From VBDM01 sp035651815 (lineage in GTDB: Bacteria > Pseudomonadota > Gammaproteobacteria > Burkholderiales > SG8-39): a DNA stretch of 64,000 nucleotides. Within the stretch, counting starts at the first letter, position 1. The number at the start of each line of letters is the position of its first letter. The position numbers were made by a program, and so were the translations under genes. Below are positions 34,340-44,865 of the stretch, one piece after another. The notes under the pieces are model-generated. The model had not been told where the DNA came from, did not search any database, and saw only the letters and a program-made list of their open reading frames with translations. Location of the stretch: contig DASRFB010000105.1 in NCBI GenBank assembly GCA_035651815.1, forward strand, positions 14,272-78,271, written 5' to 3'.

Positions 34340-34343
<4 letters not shown>
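32799..34343 (+). CDS. UbiD-family prenylated-FMN-dependent decarboxylase
   Basis: The 514-residue protein shows the UbiD fold. The N-terminal part has LFERVGPEGAQLVGNVMGSRARLARAFGV; the prFMN and metal region has ISAAIDYVVDP and GVRRLMLRGRSEAG; the catalytic region is EPEGPYGEFLGYYGAVKMNP with the Arg-Glu-Glu network of the family. UbiD enzymes reversibly decarboxylate aromatic or alpha,beta-unsaturated acids using prenylated FMN made by UbiX, which is not in this window. The ATG at 32799 has GGAGGAG ahead. It overlaps the fused molybdenum hydroxylase by four bases (GTGA), implying joint expression. It is divergent from the iorAB-like pair. Confidence 0.92.
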
Positions 34344-37090
<2,747 letters not shown>

Positions 37091-37133
37091 TTTGCTCGCG
37101 GAATCCCCTGCGGCGAATGATAAACTCGCGTCC

Positions 37134-38393
37134 ATGACTAAAGTGGACTACGACGCCGCCGTGATCGGCGGCGGCCCGGGCGGCTCGAGCGCCGCCACCG
37201 CGCTCGTGCGCCGCGGCCGGCGCGTGCTCCTGCTCGAGCGCGACAAGTTTCCGCGCTTCCACATCGGCGAGTCGCAGCTGCCCTGGAACAACGAGGTGCT
37301 GCGCGAGCTCGGCGCGTTCGAGGCGATCACCGGCGGCGGCTTCATGCCGAAGTGGGGCGCGAGCTTCCGCCGGCCCGACGGCGTCACCGAGCAGTACGCG
37401 GACTTTGCGCACGCGGTGGAGACGCCGACGCCGCTGTCGTACCAGGTCGACCGCGAGCGCTTCGACGACATCCTGCTGCGCCACGCGGCGCGCAGCGGCG
37501 TCGACGTGCGCGAGCGCCACCGCTTCCTCGACGCGGCCTTCGACGCCGACGGCGTGACGGTGCGCTACGCCGACGCGGACGGCGCCGAGCGGTCCTCGCG
37601 CGTCGCCGCCGTGGTCGACGCCTCGGGCCGCGCCGGGGTCATCGTAAACCGTTTCGGACGCCACGAATACGACCCGATGCTGCAGAACGTCGCCATCCAT
37701 GCCCAGGTGGTCGGCGTGCCGCGCGCCGAAGGACGCCGCGCCGGCGACATCCGCATGTTCACGCGGCCCGACATGGGCTGGCTGTGGCTGATCCCGCTCA
37801 CCGACACGGTGATGAGCATCGGCGCGGTGATCCCCAAGGCCACGCACCGGCGCGAGGCGAAGGAGAGCGCCGAGGCGAGCCTCGATCACTACTTCGCCGC
37901 GACGCCCCAGGCCGCGGCGCTGCTCGAGCGCGCGAAGCGCACGTCGCCTGCGCGGGTCGACGTCGACTATTCGTACCTCGCGACGCGCATGGCGGGCGAG
38001 CGCTGGATCGCGGTGGGCGACTCGGCCGCGTTTCTCGACCCGATCTTCTCGACCGGCGTGCTGCTCGCGATGCAGGGCGGGATCGAGGCGGCCGAGGCGA
38101 TCGACGCGGGCTTGAGCAACGGCGACCTCTCGGCGCGGGCGTTCGCGCGTTACGAGCGCGTGGTGCGCAAGCGCTACCACCATTTCCGGCGCTTCGCGGT
38201 CGGCTTCTACGACCCGGCGTTCCGCGAGGTCTGGTTCGCGGAGAAGAAGCGCTTCGGCCTCTATCCCGCGATCGTCAGCATCCTCGCGGGCAACTGGCGG
38301 CCTTCGCTCGCCACGCGCGCGCGCATCGCCCTGTTCTTCGGGCTGATCGCGCTGAAGCGCCTCGGCCGCAAGGACCTCGCGCCGGCGCGCTGA
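37134..38393 (+). CDS. FAD-dependent oxidoreductase, flavin-halogenase-like
   Basis: The 419-residue flavoprotein has the FAD motif AAVIGGGPGGSSAATALVRRG, then HIGESQLPWNNEV, and the second FAD motif GDSAAFLDPIFSTGVLLAMQGG. The segment GWLWLIPL at 215-222 satisfies the WxWxIP pattern used to recognise flavin-dependent halogenases, but related non-halogenating oxidases such as geranylgeranyl reductases are close. The substrate is unknown. The -10-like TAAACT lies seven bases before the ATG, with no ribosome site, so the mRNA may be leaderless. It follows the fused molybdenum hydroxylase by 43 bases and may complete a pathway. Confidence 0.8.
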   Translation: MTKVDYDAAVIGGGPGGSSAATALVRRGRRVLLLERDKFPRFHIGESQLPWNNEVLRELGAFEAITGGGFMPKWGASFRRPDGVTEQYADFAHAVETPTPLSYQVDRERFDDILLRHAARSGVDVRERHRFLDAAFDADGVTVRYADADGAERSSRVAAVVDASGRAGVIVNRFGRHEYDPMLQNVAIHAQVVGVPRAEGRRAGDIRMFTRPDMGWLWLIPLTDTVMSIGAVIPKATHRREAKESAEASLDHYFAATPQAAALLERAKRTSPARVDVDYSYLATRMAGERWIAVGDSAAFLDPIFSTGVLLAMQGGIEAAEAIDAGLSNGDLSARAFARYERVVRKRYHHFRRFAVGFYDPAFREVWFAEKKRFGLYPAIVSILAGNWRPSLATRARIALFFGLIALKRLGRKDLAPAR

Positions 38394-38406
38394 GCTGCGG
38401 CTTCGC

Positions 38407-39285
38407 TCAGGCCGCGCCGGGGGCCTGCAGCGCCCGAATCCGGTCCTCGATCGGCGGGTGCGAGGCGAACAGCGCCATCCAGCCCGACGACGAGGGGGCG
38501 ATGCCGAACGCCGACATCGACTGCGGCAGCTCGCCGTGCTCGAGCGCGCCCAGGCGCTGGAGCGCGTGGATCATGGGCTGGGGGCCGAGCAGGCGCGCCG
38601 AGCCCGCGTCGGCGCGGAACTCGCGCCGGCGCGAGAACCAGGCGACGATGAGCGAGGCGAGGACGCCGAACACGATCTGGAACGCGATCACGGTGACGAA
38701 GTAGCCCGGGCCCACGCCGCGCTCGGTGCGGAACACCGCCTTGTCGACGACGTAGCCCGCGATCCGCGAGAAGAACACGACGAAGGTGTTCACCACGCCC
38801 TGGATCAGCGTCAGCGTCACCATGTCGCCGTTGGCGACGTGCGAGAGCTCGTGGCCGAGCACGGCCTCGATCTCCTCGCGGTTCATCGAGTTCAGCAGCC
38901 CGCTCGACACGGCGACCAGCGACGAGTCGCGGAACGCCCCGGTCGCGAACGCGTTCGGCGCGCCCTCGTAGACGGCGACCTCGGGCATGCCGACGCCCGC
39001 CTTCTGCGCGAGCATCCGGATCGTGTCGACCAGCCAGCGCTCGTGCGCGCCCTGCGGCTCGTCGATCACGCGCGCGCCCGTCGACCACTTGGCCATCTGC
39101 TTCGAGATCAGCAGCGAGAAGATCGACCCGGCGAAGCCCACGATCACCGAGAACACGAGCAGCTGACCGTAGTCGATGCCGTTCGCGGTGAGGAAGCGGT
39201 CCACGCCGAGGACCCTCAGCACCACCGAGAGCAGCAGCAGCACGGCGAGGTTGGTGACGAGGAACAGGAAAACGCGCTTGACCAT
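38407..39285 (-). CDS. htpX: Membrane zinc protease HtpX
   Basis: HtpX degrades misfolded inner-membrane proteins together with FtsH. The 292-residue protein has two N-terminal spans and the zinc motif LGHELSHVANGD with His145, Glu146 and His149. More membrane stretches (near 155-200) and the third-ligand region FRADAGSARLLGPQPM follow. Its Arg/His tail SHPPIEDRIRAL is typical. It is controlled in E. coli by Cpx; a CpxR-like system is encoded 8 kb away, but no box is visible here. Between it and the small gene upstream lies a strong terminator. Confidence 0.95.
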   Translation of the reverse strand: MVKRVFLFLVTNLAVLLLLSVVLRVLGVDRFLTANGIDYGQLLVFSVIVGFAGSIFSLLISKQMAKWSTGARVIDEPQGAHERWLVDTIRMLAQKAGVGMPEVAVYEGAPNAFATGAFRDSSLVAVSSGLLNSMNREEIEAVLGHELSHVANGDMVTLTLIQGVVNTFVVFFSRIAGYVVDKAVFRTERGVGPGYFVTVIAFQIVFGVLASLIVAWFSRRREFRADAGSARLLGPQPMIHALQRLGALEHGELPQSMSAFGIAPSSSGWMALFASHPPIEDRIRALQAPGAA

Positions 39286-39369
39286 GGGTTCGGTCTCCGT
39301 TGCGGGAGGGGATCGGGGCGCTAGATGGGGACGCCCGCCGGCTTCTCAAGCCGCACCATAACCCCAAAA

Positions 39370-39399
39370 GCAAAAAGGCGGGAGGGCCCGCCTTTTTGC
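39370..39399. terminator. Rho-independent terminator between the small Lys/Ala-rich gene and htpX
   Basis: GCAAAAAGGCGGG pairs with CCCGCCTTTTTGC around AGGG, a 13-base-pair stem with A5/T5 arms, readable in either direction. On the minus strand it ends the 59-codon gene that stops at 39436, isolating htpX. Confidence 0.9.
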
Positions 39400-39435
39400 C
39401 TTCCGCGGCGCTGGACGCCGCGCGCTGAAAGAAAC

Positions 39436-39615
39436 TCAGCCTTCCTTCTTCTCGGCCTTCTTCGCGGCCTTCTTTTCCTTCTTCGCGGCCTTCTTCTCGG
39501 CCTTCTTCTCGGCCTTGGGCGTGTCGGCCGGAGCCGGCGCGGTGCCCTGCGCAATGGCGCTCAGGGTGGTGCCGGCGAAAAGCGCGGCCATCAGAATTGC
39601 GATCGTTCTCTTCAT
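39436..39615 (-). CDS. Small exported Lys/Ala/Glu-rich protein
   Basis: The 59-residue protein starts at ATG 39615. Residues 1-23 form a signal peptide ending SAIAQG. The mature 36 residues open with a Pro/Ala stretch (TAPAPADTP) and end in repeated KAEKK/KKAAKK units, with about half Lys. Highly basic, low-complexity and likely helical, it could bind polyanions or the outer membrane, but no function is known to me. It ends at a strong terminator. Confidence 0.7.
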   Translation of the reverse strand: MKRTIAILMAALFAGTTLSAIAQGTAPAPADTPKAEKKAEKKAAKKEKKAAKKAEKKEG

Positions 39616-39775
39616 GGTGCGTCCTTCTCTCTGTACAAAGTAGGGGTGCCCGAACCTCCGGGCAACCGAACTAACGCGCGACGGCCCGGGCGGTTGACGC
39701 CCGGCGCCGCCCCCAAAGCCGGCGGGCCCTACAATGGACAGGGGTGACAACCGTCGGTTTCTTACGGGTCGGACC

Positions 39776-40636
39776 ATGAGGATCGCATTCGTGGGGGCGG
39801 GAAGGCTGGGATCGGGCCTCGCCCGGGCCTTCAGCCGGGCGGGGGCGGAGGTCGTCGCCGTCTCGAGCCGCACCCCCGGCGCGGCCCAGGCCCTGGCGCG
39901 GGACCTCCAGGGCGCCCGCGCGGTCCCGGCGCAGGAAGCCGTCGCCCTGGCGGACCTCGTCTTCCTGAGCGTCCCGGACGACGCCATCGAGACAGTGGCG
40001 GCGGGGCTCGACTGGGGCCCCGGGAAAGCCTGCGTCCACTGCAGCGGCGCGGGCGAGCTCGACCTGCTGCGCAAGGCCGCGGGCGACGGCGCCGCGGTCG
40101 GGGGGTTCCACCCCTTGCGCATGTTCGCCCGCCCCGGCGAGCCCGTCGCTTCCCTGGACGGCGCCGCGGTCGCGATCGCCGGCGCCGAGCCGCTCGCGAC
40201 CGAGCTCGAGCGCCTCGCGCGCGCGATCGGCGGCCGGCCGTTCCGGCTGCCCCCCGGCAGCCGCGCCCTGTACCACGCGTCGGCGAACTTCGTCGGCGCC
40301 TTCGTGATCGCGCTGGTCCAGGAGGCGCTCGACCTCTGGACGCGCCTGGGCGTCCCGGAGGAGCAGGCGCTCGCGGCGCTCCTGCCGCTCGCGCGCGGGA
40401 CGCTCGACAACGTCGAGGCCTTCGGACCCGCCGGGGGCCTCGGGAGCGCGGTCGCCCGCGGCGACGCCGGAACCGTGCGCAAGCACCTCGCCGCGCTCGC
40501 CGCGCAGGCGCCCGGGTCGCTCGAGCTCTACCGGCTGCTGTCGCGGCGCACCGTGCCCCTCGGCCTGGCGAAAGGCACCCTCTCCCCCGAAGCGGCGCGG
40601 GCCCTCGAGACGCTGCTTTCGCGCCCGGGCGTATGA
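39776..40636 (+). CDS. Rossmann-fold protein with DUF2520 domain
   Basis: The 286-residue protein starts MRIAFVGAGRLGSGLARAFSRAG, a dinucleotide-binding loop, followed by FLSVPDDAIETV and HCSGAGELDLL, like pyrroline-5-carboxylate or ketopantoate reductases. The C-terminal DUF2520 helical domain has GSRALYHASANFVGAFVIALVQEAL. The substrate is unknown. The ATG at 39776 gives the family N-terminus; a -10-like TACAAT lies at about 39730. It overlaps the nfeD gene by four bases. Confidence 0.85.
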   Translation: MRIAFVGAGRLGSGLARAFSRAGAEVVAVSSRTPGAAQALARDLQGARAVPAQEAVALADLVFLSVPDDAIETVAAGLDWGPGKACVHCSGAGELDLLRKAAGDGAAVGGFHPLRMFARPGEPVASLDGAAVAIAGAEPLATELERLARAIGGRPFRLPPGSRALYHASANFVGAFVIALVQEALDLWTRLGVPEEQALAALLPLARGTLDNVEAFGPAGGLGSAVARGDAGTVRKHLAALAAQAPGSLELYRLLSRRTVPLGLAKGTLSPEAARALETLLSRPGV

Positions 40637-41988
40637 TCGGACCCATGCTCCGGGTCTGGTCCCTCGTCGCCCTCGTGCTCGCGCCCGCCTGGGCCTTCGC
40701 CGGGCAGGTGGTGGTGCTGACCGTGACCGGGGCGATCGGCCCGGCGACCGCCGACTATGTCCACCGCGGCATCGAGCGCGCCGGCCGCGAGCGCGCCGAG
40801 CTCGTCGTGCTGCGCATGGACACCCCCGGCGGCCTCGACACGTCGATGCGCGCCATCATCAAGGACATCCTCGCCTCGAGCGTCCCGGTCGCCTCCTACG
40901 TGGCCCCGGGCGGAGCGCGCGCGGCGAGCGCGGGCACCTACATCCTGTACGCGAGCCACGTCGCCGCCATGGCGCCGGCGACGAATCTCGGCGCCGCCAC
41001 GCCGGTCGCGATCGGCGGCGGCTCGCGCCCGGGCGGCGACGAGCCGGTCGCGGCCCCGGACAAGGACAAGGGCAAGGCGGCGAAGCAGGCCCCGGCCGGC
41101 GACACGATGACGCGCAAGCAGGTGAACGACGCCGCCGCGTACATCCGGGGACTCGCCGAGATGCGCGCGCGCAACGCCGACTGGGCCGAGCGCGCGGTGC
41201 GCGAGGCGGTCAGCCTGCCCGCGAGCGAGGCGCTGAAGCTCAAGGTGATCGACCTGATCGCGGCCGACGTGCCCGACCTCCTCAAGCGCCTCGACGGGCG
41301 CAAGCTCGCCACGGCGGCGGGCGAGAGGACGCTCGCGACCGCGGGCGCCGCGGTGACGTCGCTCGAGCCCGACTGGCGCACGCGCTTTCTCTCGGTCATC
41401 ACCGACCCGAGCATCGCCTACGTCCTCGTGCTCGCCGGGATCTACGCCCTGTTCTTCGAGTTTTCCAACCCCGGGCTGGTGTTCCCCGGCGTGGCGGGCG
41501 CGATCTGCATCCTCGTCGCGCTCTACGCCTTCCACCTGCTGCCCGTCAGCTACGCCGGGCTCGCGCTGGTGCTGCTCGGGATCGCGTTCATGGCCGCGGA
41601 GCTGTTCCTGCCCGCGTACGGCTCGCTCGGGGTCGGCGGCGCGATCGCCTTCGTCACCGGCTCGGTGATGCTGATCGACACCGACGTGCCGGGATTCAGC
41701 CTGCCGCTGCCGCTCATCCTCGGCGTCGCGGCGGTCAGCGGCGCCTTCGTCTTCGTCGTCGTCGGCAGCGCGCTCAAGGCGCGCCGGCGGCCCGTGGTGA
41801 GCGGCGTCGAGGAGATGATCGGCAGCACCGGCGAGGTCCTCGCCGACTGTGAGCGCGAGGGCTGGGCGCGCGTGCACAGCGAGACCTGGCGCATCCGCTG
41901 CGCGACGCCGCTCAAGGCGGGCCAGCGCGTGCGCGTGTCCGCGATGCACGGCCTGGAGCTCGACGTCGTTCCCGAGCCTCGCGGCTAG
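40633..41988 (+). CDS. NfeD-family membrane protease with ClpP-like domain
   Basis: The 451-residue protein begins with a signal (MIGPMLRVWSLV to WAFAG). A periplasmic ClpP-class serine protease domain follows: LRMDTPGGLDTSMRAIIKDI, and GGARAASAGTYILYASH with the catalytic Ser. About five membrane spans and a C-terminal OB-like NfeD domain (EEMIGSTGEVLADCEREGWARVHSETW) complete it. NfeD-1b proteases cleave stomatin-type partners, and the slipin gene follows directly. The ATG at 40633 overlaps the DUF2520 stop. The loop DEPVAAPDKDKGKAAKQ is a charged insertion. Confidence 0.92.
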   Translation: MIGPMLRVWSLVALVLAPAWAFAGQVVVLTVTGAIGPATADYVHRGIERAGRERAELVVLRMDTPGGLDTSMRAIIKDILASSVPVASYVAPGGARAASAGTYILYASHVAAMAPATNLGAATPVAIGGGSRPGGDEPVAAPDKDKGKAAKQAPAGDTMTRKQVNDAAAYIRGLAEMRARNADWAERAVREAVSLPASEALKLKVIDLIAADVPDLLKRLDGRKLATAAGERTLATAGAAVTSLEPDWRTRFLSVITDPSIAYVLVLAGIYALFFEFSNPGLVFPGVAGAICILVALYAFHLLPVSYAGLALVLLGIAFMAAELFLPAYGSLGVGGAIAFVTGSVMLIDTDVPGFSLPLPLILGVAAVSGAFVFVVVGSALKARRRPVVSGVEEMIGSTGEVLADCEREGWARVHSETWRIRCATPLKAGQRVRVSAMHGLELDVVPEPRG

Positions 41989-42005
41989 ACAAGGAGCCTG
42001 AAAAA

Positions 42006-42770
42006 ATGTTCGCTCTCAACTTCGGCACCGTCATCCTCGTCGTCGTCCTGATCGTGGTGTTCTGGTCGTTCCGCATCATGCGCGAGTACGAGCGCTCGGT
42101 CGTGTTCCAGCTCGGGCGCTTCTGGCGCGTGAAGGGGCCGGGCCTGATCGTCGTCTGGCCGGTGCTGCAGCAGGCGGTGCGCGTCGACCTGCGCACCATC
42201 GTCTTCAACGTGCCGCCGCAGGACGTGATCTCGCGCGACAACATCTCGGTCAAGGTCGACGCGGTCGTGTACTTCCGCGTGGTCGACCCGGCGAAGTCGA
42301 TCATCCAGGTCGCCGACTACCTCACCGCCACCAGCCAGCTCGCGCAGACGACGCTGCGCGCGGTGCTCGGCAAGCACGAGCTCGACGAGATGCTCGCCGA
42401 GCGCGAGAAGCTCAACATGGACATCCAGCACGCGCTCGACACGCAGACCGACGCCTGGGGCATCAAGGTGTCGAACGTCGAGATCAAGCAGATCGACCTG
42501 AACGAGACCATGGTGCGCGCGATCGCGCGCCAGGCCGAGGCCGAGCGCGACCGCCGCGCCAAGGTCATCCACGCCGAGGGCGAGCTGCAGGCGTCGGTGA
42601 AGCTGCTCGAGGCAGCGCAGATGCTCGCCAAGCAGCCCGAGGCGATGCAGCTGCGCTACCTGCAGACGCTCACCCAGATCGCCGGCGACAAGTCCTCGAC
42701 CATCGTCTTCCCGCTGCCGATGGACATCCTGACGCCGCTCGTCGACGCGCTGAAGAAGCGCACCGCCTGA
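42006..42770 (+). CDS. Slipin (SPFH/stomatin-like membrane protein)
   Basis: The 254-residue protein has one N-terminal span (NFGTVILVVVLIVVFWSF) and an SPFH domain: REYERSVVFQLGRFWRVKGPGLIVVWPVLQ, VYFRVVDPAKSIIQVADY, TLRAVLGKHELDEMLAEREK. A coiled coil with RQAEAERDRRAKVIHAEGELQAS and the C-terminal IVFPLPMDI follow. Slipins scaffold membrane microdomains and are substrates of the NfeD protease encoded upstream. A DUF1499 gene follows after 10 bases. Confidence 0.94.
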   Translation: MFALNFGTVILVVVLIVVFWSFRIMREYERSVVFQLGRFWRVKGPGLIVVWPVLQQAVRVDLRTIVFNVPPQDVISRDNISVKVDAVVYFRVVDPAKSIIQVADYLTATSQLAQTTLRAVLGKHELDEMLAEREKLNMDIQHALDTQTDAWGIKVSNVEIKQIDLNETMVRAIARQAEAERDRRAKVIHAEGELQASVKLLEAAQMLAKQPEAMQLRYLQTLTQIAGDKSSTIVFPLPMDILTPLVDALKKRTA

Positions 42771-42780
42771 AGGAGCGACC

Positions 42781-43551
42781 GTGGACGAATCGGCCGTCTA
42801 TACCGAACCGACCTTCGTGAGCCGCGTCCGCGGGCCGGCCTGGATCGCGCTCGTCGGCTTCGCGCTGGCGGCGCTCGCGGCGGTGTCCATCCTCGTGGGA
42901 GGCTGGGGCAACCGCGCCGGCTGGTGGGACTACCGGTTCGCCTTCACCGTGCTGCGCTGGGCGGCATGGATCGGGCTGGGAGCGGGGCTGCTCGCCGGGA
43001 TCGGCGGCACGCTCGCCATCGCCGGCGCGCCGCCGCGGCGCGTGAGCGCGCTCGCGCTCGCCGGCGTCGTGCTCGGCGCGCTCGTCTTCGGCATCCCGTG
43101 GGCGTATACCGCCAGGCGCAGCGCTCCGATCAACGACATCACGACCGACACGGCGAACCCGCCGCGCTACGTCGACATCGCGCCGCTGCGGGCGGGCGCG
43201 CCGGCGAAGATGGACTACGGCGGCGAGGAGACGGCCGCGATCCAGAGGAAGGCGTACCCGGACATCGCGCCGGCGACGCTCGGCGTTCCGCGCGACCAGG
43301 CGTTCGAGCGCGCGCTCGCCGCGGCGCGGTCGCTCGGCTGGACGATCGTCGCGTCGGTGCCGGCCGAGGGCCGGATCGAGGCGACCGACTCGACTTTGTT
43401 CATGGGCTTCACCGACGACATCGTGATCCGCGTGCAGGCCGAGGGGACCGGCAGCCGCGTCGACGTGCGCTCGCACTCGCGCGTCGGGCGCGGCGACTTC
43501 GGCACGAACGCGAAGCGCGTGCGCGCTTTCCTCGCGAAGCTCGGCCGCTAG
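42781..43551 (+). CDS. Membrane protein with DUF1499 domain
   Basis: The 256-residue protein starts at GTG 42781. Three N-terminal hydrophobic spans (about 23-42, 57-77 and 88-107) precede a soluble DUF1499 domain. The domain has the pattern NPPRYVDIAPLRAG, then YGGEETAAIQRKAYPDIAP, VPAEGRIEATDSTLFMGFTDD and DVRSHSRVGRGDFGTNAKRVR, in which acidic and Arg residues are conserved. The function of DUF1499 is unknown. It is the last gene after nfeD and the slipin, so a membrane-quality role is plausible. It overlaps the convergent thioesterase by four bases. Confidence 0.82.
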   Translation: MDESAVYTEPTFVSRVRGPAWIALVGFALAALAAVSILVGGWGNRAGWWDYRFAFTVLRWAAWIGLGAGLLAGIGGTLAIAGAPPRRVSALALAGVVLGALVFGIPWAYTARRSAPINDITTDTANPPRYVDIAPLRAGAPAKMDYGGEETAAIQRKAYPDIAPATLGVPRDQAFERALAAARSLGWTIVASVPAEGRIEATDSTLFMGFTDDIVIRVQAEGTGSRVDVRSHSRVGRGDFGTNAKRVRAFLAKLGR

Positions 43552-43946
43552 GCCTTCCTCGCCTTCGCGAGCAGGCGCTCGCGCACTTTCTGAACGTCGA
43601 CGACGAAGCGCTCGTGCGTGCCGCGGGCGACCGCGTCCGCGCCGTCCGAGACGCTCGCCTGGAAGGTCGCGCGCCGCCCGTCGACGGCGATCAGCTTCAC
43701 CTCGATCGCCACCTCGGCGCCGAGCAGCGCCGGGCCGACGTGCTCCCAGTTGACCTTGGTGCCCACCGAGTCCTCGCCCGGATCGAGGTGCGCGAGCAGC
43801 AAGTCGCGGCACGTATACTCGACGTCGGAGATGATGCGCGGCGTGGCGTAGACGCGGCAGTCATCGCCCATGAAGGAGATGACGCGCGCCTCGTCGACGC
43901 GGATCTTCTTCGTCGTCGCGAGGCCGGGCGCGAGCGACGGCTTCAT
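43548..43946 (-). CDS. FlK-like hot-dog thioesterase family protein
   Basis: The 132-residue protein resembles single-domain hot-dog thioesterases of the FlK (fluoroacetyl-CoA thioesterase) group: VYATPRIISDVEYTCRDLL, EDSVGTKVNWEHVGPALLG, and ATFQASVSDGADAVARGTHERFVVD. The conserved Thr/Glu/His set of FlK is partly visible as T in VGTKV, E in WEHV and H in GTHER. It starts at ATG 43946, overlapping the upstream dehydrogenase gene by four bases, so it likely releases CoA esters in the same pathway. A second relative is at 45951. Confidence 0.8.
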   Translation of the reverse strand: MKPSLAPGLATTKKIRVDEARVISFMGDDCRVYATPRIISDVEYTCRDLLLAHLDPGEDSVGTKVNWEHVGPALLGAEVAIEVKLIAVDGRRATFQASVSDGADAVARGTHERFVVDVQKVRERLLAKARKA

Positions 43947-44854
43947 CGCGTGATCTCCTTCGGCCGCGCGCGCTCGGGCAGCGGCTCGATGCCGTCGTGC
44001 AGGAACGCGAGCAGCTTCGCGAGGCGCGACGAGGCGAGCTTCCTGACGAGCTCCTTGTCGCAGCCGCTCCAGTCGTAGAAGCCGCGTCCCGCCGACAGGC
44101 CTTCGTGGCCGCGCCGCACCATGCCCTGGAGCATCGGGTTCGGCGCGCCGTTGTGGAAGAGCTTCGGCACGATCGACGCTTGAGCGTCGGCGTGGATCCT
44201 GAGGCCCGAGATGTCCTTCTGCTGGATCAGCCCGTTCAGGCACATGCGCGGCGCGAGCATGCGCATCGCCGCGCGGTCGATGTCGGCGGCGGAGGCGACG
44301 CCCGCCTCGACCAGGTAGTAGGCCTCGTGCAGGATCGCGTGCTGCAGCCGGTTGATGAGAAAGCCGACGATCGGCTTGTACAGCACGACCGTCTCCTTGC
44401 CGGTGCGCTCGAGCGCCCGCGCGGCGCGGTCGACAGCCTCGCGCGGCGTCGACGGGCCCGCCATCACCTCGACCACCGGCGTCGTGTCGGCCGGCATGAA
44501 GTAGTGGATGCCGACGAAGCGCGTCGGATCCTTCATCTTCGCGGAGAGCTTCACCAGGTCCAGGCCCGAGGTGCCGGTCGCGATCAGCACGTCCTTGCGC
44601 GGGTACGCCGCCTCGATCTCGGCGTAGACCGCCTGCTTGGTCGCGACGTCCTCGGGGACGAACTCGATCGCGAGGTCGGGCGCCTCGGCCGGAAGCTTGT
44701 CGACCGCGCGCACCTTCGCGGGAAGGTCGGCGAGCCCGGCCGCGCGCGAGCTCTTCACCACGGTGTCGAAGCCGGCATCGGCGAAGGTGCGCGCGACGCC
44801 GCGCCCCATGACGCCGTAGCCGTAGATGAGCACGCTCGCGATGTCGGAGGCCAT
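43943..44854 (-). CDS. 3-hydroxyacyl-CoA dehydrogenase family protein
   Basis: The 303-residue protein has the NAD motif VLIYGYGVMGRGVARTFADAG, EFVPEDVATKQAVYAEIE, ATGTSGLDLVKLSAKM and the catalytic region FVGIHYFMPADTTPVVEV with the His. KPIVGFLINRLQHAILHEAYYLVE and GRGFYDWSG end the family pattern. These enzymes oxidise 3-hydroxyacyl-CoA or hydroxyacids; the loss of CoA-specific features leaves the substrate open. It starts at ATG 44854 with GGAGG close by, 11 bases behind the Ldh-like gene. Confidence 0.88.
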   Translation of the reverse strand: MASDIASVLIYGYGVMGRGVARTFADAGFDTVVKSSRAAGLADLPAKVRAVDKLPAEAPDLAIEFVPEDVATKQAVYAEIEAAYPRKDVLIATGTSGLDLVKLSAKMKDPTRFVGIHYFMPADTTPVVEVMAGPSTPREAVDRAARALERTGKETVVLYKPIVGFLINRLQHAILHEAYYLVEAGVASAADIDRAAMRMLAPRMCLNGLIQQKDISGLRIHADAQASIVPKLFHNGAPNPMLQGMVRRGHEGLSAGRGFYDWSGCDKELVRKLASSRLAKLLAFLHDGIEPLPERARPKEITR

Positions 44855-44865
44855 GGGGGTCCTTG

